Positions 27,944 through 41,794 are shown, counted from the first letter of the stretch. The stretch: DNA of 64,000 nucleotides from Casuarina equisetifolia (GCA_028551475.1 CM052358.1:8167938-8231937), one strand, 5' to 3'. Notes: a model not told the origin generated them from the letters alone. Made by a program: numbers and translations.

Positions 27944-30900
27944 AGCTAAAGGTTTGTATATCCTTTTTGTGTGTGTTTGTGATTAAATTTGGTTGTTGAT
28001 CTCACGGTTACTACTTCGATTCCGCTGTGTCAGAGTCCTCGGACGTTTGATCGCTTTAATTATGTTCTTGAGCAATGGGGTTTGGAAGACTACTGGTACT
28101 TTGTGTGATTGTTTCATGTTTTTACTTTTTTGAGAAAAGAAAGAGGTCATAGTTTCAGTGTTGTGACACTATTACTCATGATGGGAATTTGAGGTGCAAT
28201 TTTGCTATGGGTTTTCAATGTTGAGTTGGTATGAGCAAATTAAAGTCGGTTTTCGTTTTAAATTTGCAAACTTGTGGCTTTAGGAGTAGGCCACGAGAGG
28301 TTTATCCCAGTGTTGAGTTCAGATTTGGAAGCAATAGATCATCAAGTTTTATCTTTTCGTTTTCTAGATGTGAAATTCAAACGCAGAGCCTACGCCAATT
28401 TATGCTTGGGCCTAGGAATACGCTGTGCTTTGGAAATTTCAAAATTCAGGCAACTTATTGAACAGTTAGTATGCATGAGAACTAAAAAAAGCAGCTTCTA
28501 CTGCAGAGTTCCCCCCCTCCTCCCTTTCTTTTCTCTCTTACATGCAGCCCTGTTTAGGATTGTGCCCTCGCCATTTTTAACCGGGGTGTTTTTCTATTTC
28601 AAGCGGCAGATACTGTGAATTAATTTGTTGGGTTAAATTATGAACTCGAGGCATAAATGAGAGTATGATCTACAATTCTGGTGGCAGCTGAGACGAGAAA
28701 TATTCTGGTATCCAAAAGGTGTAGGCATTTATACGAGTGAAGCAGTTAGGGGATTCTCCATTTGTATTCATGAAGTTTCTACTGCTCATCTTAAGGCTCC
28801 CCTTTCAAGTTCATTGTTAATTTTAATCCGGGCAAAGTTCCTTTTTAGCCAGAAAAATTGTTTGAAATAGAAAACCGACCTGATTTGTGATAAAATTGAT
28901 ACCTGCATATACAGCCATGATCAATCCCACATCTGATGGCTGATGTTTGATTCTGAAATCATTGTTTGATGTCATTTTCTGACTAGTTTTCTTAGTTTCT
29001 TCTTTATGTTTCCTTATAACCAAAAGCGACTCTTTATGTGGTGTTGATATTCTTCTACAAAATAATGGCAGGGGTTCCTTTTATCTACATCTTTTTGATC
29101 CTGCCGTACCCTTGATTTTTCTCATCATTCCATTATGTTCTGAGGGTATCATCGTATGTATTTATTCTTGTTCATTTTTTGTCAAATCGATCCTTTTGAT
29201 GTAATCTTTTCTTGAGTTGATAAGAAGCAGATATCTTGGGTGGTCTTTGTTGTCTATGGCAATCCTGTTGAATTTTACTAAAATGAGTTTGCAAAATTGA
29301 TGGTAGTTTAGGTGCTGAGCCCAAATAATGAGGACTTATGCAAGATTGAGAAATCTAATTATGATAGAAGATTACTGGAGAAGGAAAATCTTGCCATCAT
29401 CTGCAAGGAGGAAGGGCAAACAAATAATTTTCGGCCTTATTGAGTGGAATTTAATAGGAAGGGATATAATGATATGGCACATAATTCTCCACATTCTATA
29501 TCATCTATTTATCACCACCATTTTAAATGTAGTGTATAATGTTTTGTCTTAAGATTGGTATGTTACTCACATAACTATTGGGTCTTGAAGTTTGGACCTT
29601 ACATGGCACGTTGTTGTTTACAGAAGGAAGAGATATAGACCTAGAATTGATTTGGGATGATATAGTTTGATATTTGTTAATTGATGGAAAAGTATGTCAC
29701 TATACATCTTCTTTTAGCTTAGAAATGTGCTCCGCTTCCCTCATGACAGCAAACCTATGGTGTTCAGCTGTTTGATTTGGTTGCCAATATGTTGTTATGA
29801 CAACTATCAAGTACATGATTCAGATTAGTGCCTGGAAGTATCAGCTTTAAGTTGATGGGAAAACATAGCACTTGAGACATTGAGATACATGATGATTTAT
29901 GATTAAAGAGATGATTTGGGGACTTAATAGAGCAAGACAAAACTTGTTGATGGTCCCTAGTCTGTTTAGATATGTTATCATGTTTGATTGTGTTTGGTTT
30001 ATTTGATGGATAGTTTCAGTATGTTTCAAGTTATTGATCTGGAAATCCCTCTTGGTGCTCTCTTGATCATCTCCTTTGGGGAGTTCCTCTTACAAATTCT
30101 CTTTGCTTATGTTTCCTCAGAGTGATAAGTTTTGGAACTCAAGCTACACAACAAGTATACCTGAGAAAGGCCATGGGAATTTTGAAATGTAATTAGTTCT
30201 TAAAATTTAGAAAAGAGCAAATAGACCATAGATTGCATAAAGAAACTAGTTTTTTCACTGTCCATATATCTTCAAATTCATTATTTGATTTGATTTTAGC
30301 ATCCTCTTCTTTGTGTTACTTCTTGCTTTTAGCATTGTTGATGAAAAGGTCAACCTAAAATTGTGAATTCCTTTTTTGTGCTTGGCTAATTTTCTTATAA
30401 TAAAAAATTGATCTGGTAGCACTTTTTTTTTCCTTTCTTTTACATTTTCATTTTAAAGAAGAATTGTGGAAAATCAATATTCAATGTCTTACTAAAGTGT
30501 TTGTTCCTTCTCAATTTTACTGCAGAAAGTATGCAAAGGAACTGTGAGGCATCCTTAAAATGCCTCCAGAGCTGGGGAGTTCCTTACAACCCGCAGTGTA
30601 AAGGGAATTCAATAGATGGCTTTTCTGAGCTGAAAGATGAAATGAGTATTCACCAGGGTGGGGATGTTGAACTAGACTGCCCATTGGGTAGTAAATTTCC
30701 AGAGCCACCTAATGATTTTTACAACAAACCCACCTTCCAACATGATTTTAGCACCTGGTCGACCTTCCATTTTGACTCTCAAAAGGTGCAGCCATGCCCA
30801 ATCAATACTTTTGAGAGCCAGTTCTATCCTTTCCCAGTGGAGAATCGGTTTCAAAATGTACCATTTAATATGGTTGCTCAGGGTTACCCCCACGATTTCC

Positions 30901-32177
30901 AATTCCAAGATTTTCAGTATTTTGTGGTCATAGATTTTGAAGCTACCTGCGACAAGGATAGAAATCCCCACCCACAAGAGATAATTGAGTTTCCATCTGT
31001 TATCGTAAGTAGTGTAACTGGCCAGCTGGAGGCATGTTTTCAGACATATGTGCGGCCAACTTGCAATCAGCTCCTAAGTGATTTCTGCAAGGGTCTGACT
31101 GGTATCCAGCAAATTCAGGTTTTTCTGAACTCCTGTCAACTTAGCCTCCAACTGATTGGGCTGCTGTAAATTAACTAGTCAAATAATATGGATTGGTACT
31201 TCAGAATGATTCTGACCGGGAATGATAGAGGATTGAATTTGGATAAACTGAGAGAACTATTGATACTGCTGAAACGAATAATCTGAGACTTGATGATAGA
31301 TGCAAAGCAGACCCACGAGAATAATACTGCGTTTCTTTATCTGTGAACTGTAACTGTTAAACCTATGGTTCTTAGTAGTTAAGTTGATGTCGACTAACCA
31401 ATTGGCAATGTTGGATTTTAACGAGGTCTTTTGCAATATTGCCTGATGCCAGGTTGACAGAGGCGTTACTCTAAGTGAGGCTCTCCTTAGGCATGATAAA
31501 TGGCTTGAGAAGAAGGGGATTAAGAACACCAACTTTGCTGTGGTGACATGGTCCAATTGGGACTGCAGGGTGATGCTGGAATCTGAGTGTCGGTTCAAGA
31601 AGATTAGAAAGCCTCCTTACTTTAACCGGTACACATTATAATGACAATATTTTTAAGTTTGTAACTTATAATCTTCAACTTATCTAATATAACTTTGTGT
31701 CCATCTCCATATCCTTCTCTTAGATGGATCAATTTAAAGGTTCCTTTTCGTGAGGTTTTTGGTGGGGTGAGGTGCAATCTTAAGGAAGCAGTTGAGATAT
31801 CAGGTTTGGCATGGCAGGGACGTGCTCACTGTGGCCTGGATGATGCCAAAAACACTGCTCGCCTGCTTGCACTCCTCATGCACAAGGGTTTTAAATTCTC
31901 TATCACAAATTCCTTGATGTGGCAAACTCCTGACCCTTCAGTGATGTCGAAGCAGTCTCCAGAGCCTGTGTCCTTTTATACTCGTCAACTACCAAAACTG
32001 AAGGAGATGCATGCCCCAACTGTCCACTATCATCCTTTCTGTTTCTGCGGGGTGAAGAGTAGTAGTGGGATGGTCCGGAAGCCAGGGCCAAAGCAAGGGA
32101 GATTTTTCTTTGGGTGTGGGAACTGGACTGCGGCTAGAGGAGCCCTCTGCCATTACTTTGAATGGGTTTCTCCCTGA
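27933..32177 (+). CDS. ERI1/ERI2-like DEDDh 3'-5' exonuclease with GRF zinc finger, complete
   Basis: Four coding exons: 27933-27951, 30526-31118, 31453-31628, 31724-32177; 1242 bp, 413 aa. The family trims 3' ends of structured RNAs (histone mRNA, 5.8S rRNA, small RNAs); the exact plant substrate is not clear. Visible: an N-terminal plant-specific region (1-138); the exonuclease core with VVIDFEATCD (D143, E145), NWDCR with D241, and HCGLDDAKN with H298 and D303, so all five DEDDh residues are present; and a GRF-type zinc finger at about 366-410 (C369/C371, C394, C405, ending YFEW as HYFEW). The GRF finger is as in animal ERI2 (EXOD1), not ERI1. The first coding exon contributes only six codons and one base and is followed by a 2.57 kb intron. 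The start was chosen because this ATG joins in phase and gives M-A-L-E as in related plant proteins; two uORFs precede it. It converges with RBR1. Confidence 0.9.
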
Positions 32178-34098
32178 CTGGGGAGAGTATCAGAAGACTT
32201 ATCCTGATCGCTCATGATCGAATCCTAAGTTTTCTTAAGATATCATCTGTTAAAAAAGAGAAAAAGAAAAAAAAAAAAAGGAAGGACAAGACTAGTGGGT
32301 TGTCTCCTACTGGAAGCAAGAATGTCGTAGATGCTTGGTGCTTTATATGCTCAAGCTCTTACAGAATCCATATAAATAGTTGGCTTAAGTGCTTGATAGC
32401 GTACTAGAGGCCAAAGTAGTCTTCCAAGGAAAGGGAGCTCCAACCTGTAAAGCTGACTTATTGTTGACTGGAGAAGAATTGGGAATGTGAGTAATGGGTA
32501 GTTAGGATGGTGTTTTTACATGCTCAGGCATGATAAGTTTATCTAAAATAATCTGTGATAGGGACACTCATCTTAATGCGTTTCTAATGGGAATCAGTAG
32601 AGCTGCTTGCCTGGTTTGTGAATTTCTCTAGCTTCCTATTACAATTTTCTCTTGTCATCTGATGGACCGAAGTTGTTCGCCTCTTATTGCTTTCTGTTGT
32701 TGATAGTAACCCTCTGGTTTTTCTGATCGATTTAGCAGTTTAGTGCTGATTCTTTGCGATCCGATATCTGGTATCACAATCCAGTGCACACACACGGGCT
32801 CGGCATTAGGGATTCAGCTAATGTTGAAAATTAAGATGAAAAGTTGTTGGCAATGCCTAGTATATGGGTCTGGTGGGTGGTCTGTGTATCCAAGATTTAC
32901 CAACCACCTTAACATCTAGCAAAGGTCAATTTTAGTGCTACTTCTTTCAATGAGATTCACAATTTGGAAAAGAAACAAGATTTACCAACCACCTTACCAC
33001 TTAGTGAGAGGTTTGGAGAAGAAGAGATCAATTTTAGTGCTACATCTTTCAATGAGATTCACAATTTGGAAAAGACACAAGATTTACCAACCACCTTAAA
33101 AACACTTAGTGAGAAGTTTGGAGAAGAAAAGGTCAATTTTATTGCTACATCTTTCAATAAGATTCCCAATTTGAAAAAGAAAAGCCTCTCCCCCCTCCCG
33201 CCACCCGCCCCACAGCTCCTCCCGGGGGCTGCAGCAGAAGAAAAACGCTGAAACGTGTTTAAATGATATCAGACAGCATGTCAAAGTTTTAGGTTCTTGC
33301 TCTTGGTTCTCCGTATTAGCGGTTGTCTGACATCAAATTCTTGTTACGTTTGGGTTGCTCCTTAAGCTCCTATAATTGTTGCTTCAATTTCTTTCTTAGA
33401 TCTACCACATAGAAGCGAAATTCTAGATGAATGTTACCTAGTTTCTAGGATATTTAGGCGTCAAAGAAGACCTTTTAATCTAAGAGCTCCCCCATCGGAC
33501 GCTGCAAACTAAAAGCTGAGACTGACAACACATAAAATGTCGACCACTATTCCAACCAAAGATGATATCATTTCGAGAGATTGAAGTCCAAGTCAGCTCA
33601 GTAAAGTGACCTACATGAACTGAATTACGGCGGAGTTTAAAAGTCTGCAGCCTTGCACGAGATTTTTTTTCACTTGTTAAAAACTGGAAGGAATAACAGT
33701 TTCAAACGCGTCGAGGCCAGTAGAATTAGTACGTGCTTAAATCGTTGGTTAATATCTACAAAGACCCTCCCAGTGTATTGGGAGAGGTGTTTATTGAAGA
33801 TTGCATTAGCTCGGATGGACTTGGCATATGGAACAGGGCACAAAACAGTAGAAAGATCAACAATGACTTCTAAACAGAAAACAAATTTTATTAGATTAGT
33901 GAATCTGAGCCAACTACATTTTTCCAAACTTTGCATCTAACTTACATGAAAATACATGGATTTGTGGCGGCATTCTATCTAGACTAACTATCCGCTCGTA
34001 CAAGATCCCATGTCACAAGCTTAACAAGTATAGATTAAATAAGTGAAAAATTCAAAGAGAAATTAGAATTTACATGCAGGAGCACTACGCCCATTAAG
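32178..34098. other. Convergent spacer between the exonuclease gene and RBR1
   Basis: No intact gene was found. It should contain both 3' UTRs, a minisatellite listed separately, a C-rich patch (33187-33230), and TTTATT at 33887-33892, which reads AATAAA on the minus strand about 210 bases past the RBR1 stop and may be its poly(A) signal. A plus frame of 95 codons (33653-33940) has no recognisable content. Confidence 0.5.
32891..33183 (+). repeat. Minisatellite of 102/105 bp units that stays open as a 34/35-codon repeat
   Basis: The word 'caagatttaccaaccacctt' starts at 32891, 32976 and 33078, and 'gtcaatttt/atcaatttt' starts at 32926, 33028 and 33133, so there are about three units, the first shortened. 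Units are 90% or so alike by eye, and lengths are multiples of three. One frame is open through 32964-33251, with each unit reading NFSATSFNEIHNLEK then a QDLPTTL block and a LSE(R/K)FGEE block. I do not recognise the protein. It lies downstream of the exonuclease stop. Confidence 0.7.
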
Positions 34099-37000
34099 TT
34101 AGGAGTCAGGTTGCTCAGATTTCAGTGGTGCACCGGATGAGGACGCACAACTCCCATTTTGAAGGTAGAGGCTATTGGCCACCGTAGAATCACTTACTAA
34201 GCCAACATCATCATCATATTTTAACGCGGCTCTGACCTTTCGGGTACTGAAGAAAAAAAGAAATGCAGATGAAGATATGTTGATAGGGTATGTGAACAGG
34301 GAAACAAAACAAATGACCCCCCCAAAAAAAAAAAAAATACCCATTCAGGCGGTTGTTGATGGCATTAAGGTCTTTTGAAGGGCTCTGGTACGCATGAGTG
34401 CTCTCGCCAACGCATGCATAGTAGCTTTTCGAGCTGTGTGAGATTAAAGCATCCATCTGTAGATGTAATTGAAATTTCAATCTCAAAATAATGAATAGAT
34501 AAGTTAGTCCAAGAATGCAATTATGAACTAAGAGCAAACCACTCCAGCAACTCTACTTATTTTGACGTCATCTTGATGCATAGTTACAACATTATCATCA
34601 TCATTCCCCTTTTAGGGCAACAAGCAATATCATAATCAACAAAAGAAAGTTGGAGACCAATTTGACCAAGATAAATAACTGAAGTTATTATCATGAGCAT
34701 CACCCAAGTTGCAAGCAACAAACAAGTTTGTCCGATTATTGATTTGGCCAGAGACATAAAGCAGCCCAAAAATCCATAGCAGCACCAAGTAAGCAACTAA
34801 ATACCAGGGTCAAAAGTGGCCTGAAAGACCATGTTCCGTACAGATTTTTTAACAGTAGAATGGTCTTCTTAAAAGAGAATATGCAGGGCTACAGACACAA
34901 TTATGCGGAAAATTTGGCGATAGGGCCTTCCCTGAAAGAAAACATATGCTCTTGCCATGGGGAAAATACTGAAACAGGGAAACCATGAGGCCCCATCCTG
35001 ACTTATAGCATGTGTAGAAAACAACAGCCCAATCCTGGATGGTACATGCACTATGAAAACCAAAGCCCAATAAAACATATAGAAAAACTCCAGAACCTAT
35101 GAATACATGGTTGAGGAGAAGGGCAATAAAAGACCAATATTCACTTTTTTTAAAAATAAATTATAACCTCTGATGCTACTAAGGTCAAAAGGCCTCGACA
35201 GGAAGAATATATTTTCTCCAAATGCCCTTTTTCCTTTGCTCTAGTAGGCTTGTCGATACATGAGGTCTGACTAATTTGAAAGAGAAGAAGAAAGCATCCA
35301 GACAGGAAGAAAAGAATTACCTTAGAGGATCTCAATGGAGAGACGTATACATTGTGTGCTGCTGACACTTTCTTCGGGGACATGTCAGGGATACTTGGAA
35401 AAGGAGATATTTTAGGTGACCCGGGACATTGAGCTAACCAGCCAAAGAGGTAAAAGAACCATATCAGACAATGGCGAGGAGGACAGCAATTGCAAAGAAC
35501 ATAAAGTAGAATGTGCATAATGAAAAATTCAAACAATAGCATACCATCAGTGTTATTGTTAACTTCAGGAACTCGGTTCATCTTTGTAGTTGTTCCAGCA
35601 GGGCCAAGCTCAACCAGCAGAGGCTTTACAGCAGGTATAAATATTCCATTGTAAAATGAAATGATATCAACATGATCCTGTGTGCTTCTCTGTTAACAAG
35701 TCACTGAGTGAGTTAAAAGATTATCTAGAAAACCAACAATTAGAATACAGATTATAGGCAACATACTCCATTGCGCCGTGATGATGGGCAACCAACAAAC
35801 ACACTGCGGAAAACTTGTGGTTTACATTGTGGTTGCTTCCTATAATTGTAAATAATTTCCTTAAAGGTCAGGGTGAGTTGCGATATCTGCAGGCCAGAAC
35901 AAGGCATAAGCACAAAGGAAAATAACTGAAAAACAGAACAAAAACACACAAGTTTATCATAGCAAACCTTTGCAACTCCATAGAAACAACAGAGGATGAT
36001 TTGGTCAATATGGCGGTTAAAAAATAGAGATGTCCTTTGACTTAGTATCTGTTGAAAAAGACAGTATACATTCTCCCTTATCTGCTGAGAGAGCTGTAGC
36101 CTTTCCACCATACCATTGATTCTGACAGCAGCCAACTTGGTAATCTAGGAAGAACAAGTACATAATAGTTTGGTTAATGCAATTAAATGACAAGCTACAT
36201 TAGAGGAATACCTAACTAAAGACAGAAAGTAAGCCATGTGGAAAACTAATCACAAGTCAATTCATGAAAAGATCAGACGTTTACTGTCACTTCATTTGTT
36301 CAATTGTAAAAGTGGCATTGCTAAAGACAGAACAACACATCTAACAGATGCACAAAAGCATATAGCACAAATATATATTGCCTTCCAAACCCTTGACATA
36401 CCCGTGAGACACTGAAAAGTATAACATAAAATGAATTTCCGTATTAGTGTGCCTAATACCTTGCTAAAGAAGATACTGATTCCAGTTTCTGCACATGTCT
36501 CTCCTCCACCACCTGGATTTGGCCGCGTTGGACTGTATGCATCAATTTCAAAGGCAAAGACCACTAGTTATAGAATATCCATGGGCAAAAAATAAAGCAA
36601 AAACCAAAGAGTACATTTCCTACTCCTTAAAATAAAATAAAGGATTCACCCTTTCCAATCAACTGAGGTTACATCTATATCAATAGTACCTTGCAAATGC
36701 AGACTGCAAAGGAGGTGGAGGTAGCTTTGATTTGAGGTTACTGAAGGCCAGAAGGCGGTCCTTGCCTGGTGATGCAAAGGAATTCCTCTCAACTAATACA
36801 CTTCGATAATCAGTGCACAGTCTCTTTGGAGACCTGATATCCCCATTCTGACCTGAACAATAATGAAAAAATGGTGATAACGCAGTAGATGTGTTAATCT
36901 AACTGAACTAATACTATTTAAACAACATAAAGCTAGTCCAACTACTACCGTTAAAGTGCACACGTCTTAGCTTGGTATTAAGGCATAAACATTCGGGATT

Positions 37001-40000
37001 TAACAAAACGTTCATAGCACAAATAGTTATGATGTCTGAGAACATTTCATACAATGATTTACGTAATTTTAATCAGGCAACAAAAAATATCTTGGAGAAG
37101 CAAATAAAAAAAATACCTGGAGAAGTCTCGTGCTTCTGCAAAGAAGGCACAGGGAGCACCCCTCCACAAGTAAATTTAATCTGAGTGGCAATTGCATCTA
37201 AAGATGGCATTGGTTCAGCCAGTAATCCAAGACGATTTATTTCTGCAGAGAGAGAAGGCCTTGCAACAATCAAAGAATTATACATGGAGGAACCCTTTTC
37301 CCACACCATACTCTCCAAAAGCCGTTCTTCCAATGAATTCAGATGTCGCCTTAATTCTCTAGGCAGGGATTCCTCATGTCTAATGAAACTCTCTATGACC
37401 TTGCTAAGATCAAAAGCTGTAATGCCAGTCCTCTCCAACACTGCAGGAAACAACACTGTGACAGTCTTATGTGTTGCCAAAACTAGTTCAGCAGAACAGG
37501 CAAGCATACATCTGTGGAACCTCTCATTAGTTAACAAAGAGGTCAAATTGGTTGCCTGCAATATTTGGGCCTCTGCTCTACACATAGCTTCCAATACCCT
37601 GTAATATAACTTAAGTGCTTCAAGTTTTCGTTGTTCTGCCCAGATGTTGTCCTTAAGGTTTGCATTTTGCAAGTTTCCTGTAACACATCGTTCGCCGAAA
37701 CCACTATTTGGAAATATAGCCTGCAACATTATGTGTGCCCTGCGTATTACATCATCAGTCACATCCCTATCACACGATGCCAGGAACCGCTCCAGCTCTG
37801 CTGAGGGTTTCGATGGAAGAGGAGAAATCACAGTCCGAAGCCACTTAGCAGTAGTCATTGCTGTGCTTACAGGCGTAGCTGCCACCTTTGAATTTGAACC
37901 ACAAAGAATGCCATTTGCTTGAGATGCAGGAGAGCGCTGAGGAGAGAGTGGACTTGTAATTGTCTTTGCAGGTGATGCTATTGAATCAAACTTCCTCTGC
38001 AGAATGCATAAGAGATATCACTATGGAACTATTTTCCCTCTACTCAAAACAGAAAAAGTGAGTATTATATCCACAACCACACTGTCTATAAATAAGATAT
38101 ATGGATCACTAAAACCGTACCTTGACACCATTGATGTTCACAGCACCTCCAGACAAGCTTTCTGAGCCAAGAATGCTGTCCTCATCATTAATGAACACCC
38201 TCTCATCAAGTTCACCCTTACTGCGAATTGCATCTTCATAATCCTTTTCCAGAGTATCTAAACTGGACGACAAAGATGAGTCCTCCAGTAGATCTTCAAA
38301 ATACGTCAAACCATCTGCACAAGTATCAGAAGCTCAGAAGCATAACTAAATAAATCTATACAAAAAAATTACAAGATCCATGGCTATAAACAAATAGGTG
38401 AGAGGAAAATTTTAAATTACCAGTATCAATGTTATCCATGTTTCCATTCCTACACTCTGATGCTGGGCGTGGCGTCTTCTTCAAAATACTTGCTATTAAA
38501 TTGTTGGCCTTTTCCATTGTTTTCCTCAAATCATCTTCTGAGGTGTTATGAATGTTGCAAAGTGATGCAAGGATGTCTACACCTTTACCTTCTTTCTTAA
38601 CTGAAACATGCATTAATAGAATCAGCACAGAGCAAAGAATACCAAAATTTGACCTGATCCCAGAGAGTTTTGCATAAAGAAGGGGCAAATGCCAAAAAGA
38701 AATGACTAACTGAAAAAAGCAGATCCCCTCTCCGAGGAGAAAGAATAAGGAAATAAGACAATTAAAATCTTAAAAACAGCAAATGTAAGTTTACCAAAGC
38801 GTGGAGAATCATCTACATTGAAATTTCTGAAGCGAACAGGAACGTGAACAATTAAGACAGCCTGCCACAGATTTCAATAAGCAGTAAGGGAACATTCTAA
38901 TTTTGTTCTTTTTACAACCACAATTTTCTTAAAGTACAAAGGAGAAAGTACACACAAAAGAACATTATGATTGTAAAAATTGTCAATGCATAATGCATGG
39001 AATATAAATTCTTCAACTTTTTAGCTCTCAAGGTCATTTTACAAAGCTTGCCACCATAATCAGTCCTACTAATTTTAAAAGGATGGGAGAGCATAACATG
39101 TTATACCCCTTACCAAACCACCATCCCAGTACATAATTAAAGAATAGAATTGAGTAATGCAAGAATGTAGCTCACCAATATGGAAACCAAACCATTTGTG
39201 CAAGTGACCAAGTCCATAAAACGGCTGAATGCATGTACACGGAGTGCCAAAAATAGCAACCATCCGAATCGATGGTATTCTGAGACGTAACCAGGCACAG
39301 CAGCAACAGCTGGTTGATTATCAATTTTTGCATCACTTGTCAAGAACAATTCCCGGTATGTACGTAAGTAGTGCCTTGTACCATTAATGTGTATACAGTT
39401 ATGTCATGTACATAAATAGTGGAAAGACAACCAAGATAGAAAGTAATAAAAATTCAGGTGCTTACTGCAACATAATAAAGTTTCACAAGTACACAATGAC
39501 CGTTCATAACATCACAATGACATGATAATCTAAACCATAATCTATACTATTTAGATAAAATATAGACTATAATTGCAAATTTCCCTAAATTTAACCATCT
39601 GACCTAGCATGGTAGTGCAAGATTATTCCACCGAGCCAAATATTTGAATGAAATTGTGAATCACAATGCAAGCCAAAACCTACATCTCCCTCCAAAGGAT
39701 TAGATAAAGCTTAAGGTCCAACACCCACACACCCGCACAGGAAAAAAATTCAAGGAAAAAAAAAACACATTAACACCTAGTAAGAAAGTTACTTTCCAAG
39801 TGTGAGTAACAATTGATGGGATAGAGCATAGGATTTGGCAAAAGCAATCTAAACTATATCCAAATCATCAAACACTTTCTTCTATATCTATTAGGAACCA
39901 CCATACTGCACCACCTATTCGCTTCAACACCACTTTTGCTTAACCAACCATAATAGCAAGCTGCAATACAATCATCAGTCACTGCCTACCCAAGATCATT

Positions 40001-41143
40001 TTTTTTTCTGTATAGATACCATCACTACTCCAACACAAACATCTTTTCTTTTTTCTCAAAACAAATTACGTAATGAACTCAATGGAAGATTCCATTTGTT
40101 TTCCTCAAAAGTTAATAATGCAGTGTGTATTACAGGCATCATTTAAAAAATCAATAAGGATAAAAAACGATAGAAAGGATACCCACTTGCTAAGAAGACT
40201 CAAGTGCACAAAATTGGCCTGCATCTCCTTCGCCTGATTGGAAACAAACGAGAACGACACTATGAAAAATAGCTAAAATAAAAAAACAAAACTATACAAA
40301 ACTATACAAACACTGACACAGCCATCTTGAAATATAAAAATAATCCTCTATAACATAAGTACCTCAAGTCTATTCTCCCAATCTGCACCATATAGATCAC
40401 TCAAAATTGGACCAGCCTTAACGAGAAACTGTGGCAGATCTCTGAAGAACTCCACAAGGCTGCAAATAAGATGGCAGAAACAAACAACAGAAAAAGGGCA
40501 ATCAATCACCAGCCAAAAAAGAAGAAAAACAATATAGGAAAGCTAAAAGATTGGAAACATACTTCAACTTTGCAACCCTCAATATCTGGCACAAAGTAAA
40601 CCCATTATCATCAGACTCTTGCTCGCCGCTGTTTCCACTCTTCTCGCTCAGCCTTTTCACAGAATATAGGACAAATGCAAACCAAAGCCTTACTGCTTCA
40701 TCAGGCTGCAATAGACAAACACCTTTCAGTTAGCTCACACAACAATCTCTTTCTTCTTATTTCCACATGGACACGCAAAAAGGGAGCAACAAAATGTACC
40801 ATTCCATTTCCAATTGCCGAAATATTTGTCAGTAGAAGGTGTTTTGTTTCGTTAAACAGCTTCACAGCTTTTGTACGAGTGTTGTCATCCAACGACAAAT
40901 CATCCTGTCATCAAAAACCATATTTTATTCGCAGAAATAATCTTGAAAAATAACACAGAAACTAAAATGCGTATTAAGCGGAAGACAACTAAAAAGATTA
41001 TATAACTAAGAGAGCTATAGGAGGAGAAAGATGAAAAAGACAACCTTGCAGAACTTGGTAAATCGAGCTTCAAGCAAGTCCGCATTGCTGCCACTGGAAT
41101 GCGAATTGTCGTTTGCTGGGTCCAAACGATTAGCATCTTCCAT
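34099..41143 (-). CDS. RBR1: Retinoblastoma-related protein 1, complete
   Basis: Eighteen coding exons, 3066 bp, 1021 aa. From the start: 41045-41143, 40800-40904, 40563-40705, 40363-40459, 40187-40233, 39176-39374, 38795-38861, 38421-38600, 38121-38314, 37117-37996, 36690-36852, 36460-36532, 35968-36144, 35767-35886, 35545-35689, 35321-35433, 34341-34456, 34099-34246. RBR1 is the plant pocket protein that holds E2F/DP factors off until CDK-cyclin D phosphorylates it, and it controls S-phase entry, stem-cell niches and gametophyte development in the nucleus. Visible: the N-terminal cyclin-like domain; pocket A beginning [14 protein letters not shown] at 418, mostly in the large exon 10; a spacer with SP sites; pocket B in exons 12-14 with C801, matching the cysteine of human RB that lines the LxCxE-binding groove; and scattered S/T-P CDK sites ([18 protein letters not shown]). 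Length agrees with Arabidopsis RBR1 (about 1013). It diverges from PIG-M and converges with the exonuclease gene. Confidence 0.97.
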
Positions 41144-41216
41144 CTTCTCCAGTGGAGATGGACTCGTCCAAACGCTGGGTGTAAAATTCGAAGCCAACGT
41201 CACGGTAAAATAGGAC

Positions 41217-41589
41217 CTACACGACAAAGAATTAAACCTTTTAGTTACGGTTATCCGAAAACTTAGATTTTCGAACTCAAGATAACAACACCCGAATCAA
41301 TCGGAAACCTTAAACTCTGAGACTCAAACAAGGTGGGCTCAAATTGACATATAAAAAGTAACTTTCTTTGCTTGCTCCCGCAAAAGGAAAAAATCAAAGC
41401 AAATTTAACTTCCCAGTTAATAAAAACAACACCAGTTAGGGCATGGAGTAACTCAAACAATATACATTGACAAGCAATTAGCAAAAAAACATTGGCAGAC
41501 ACCAAATTGAGACAACAAAAAAGTCATTCAACTGATGAATGATTCAAATAAAAGAAACTTAAAGGGAATCAGAAAATTAAAAAGCTTAC
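41217..41589 (-). other. Probable 5' UTR intron of RBR1
   Basis: On the minus strand a donor AAGTC|GTAAGC at 41589 and a pyrimidine-led acceptor TCGTGTAG ending at 41217 frame a 373 bp intron that ends about 70 bases before the RBR1 ATG. Skipping it does not change the coding model. The exon upstream (41590 to about 41760) is CT-rich on the plus strand and would be the leader. Confidence 0.5.
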
Positions 41590-41794
41590 GACTTTTGGGT
41601 CAGATCTCTCTTCCCGATCTCTCCTCAACAACTCTACAGATCCAGAGAAGAAGAAACTCCACGAGTGGACGGCGTTTTCTTCAGATCGTAACGGAGTCGG
41701 AGAGACCTTCAGAACTCTCAACCCTATCCTGCACCCTTTCTCTCTCTGACTTGTCTAATGGGACACCCTTTTTGGGAATACCCTCTCTGTTCTC

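Noticed and set aside
28231..28618. Two overlapping plus frames (76 and 114 codons) in exonuclease intron 1
   Set aside because: Overlapping in different frames, at least one with a non-ATG start, and no family resemblance; expected by chance in intron sequence.
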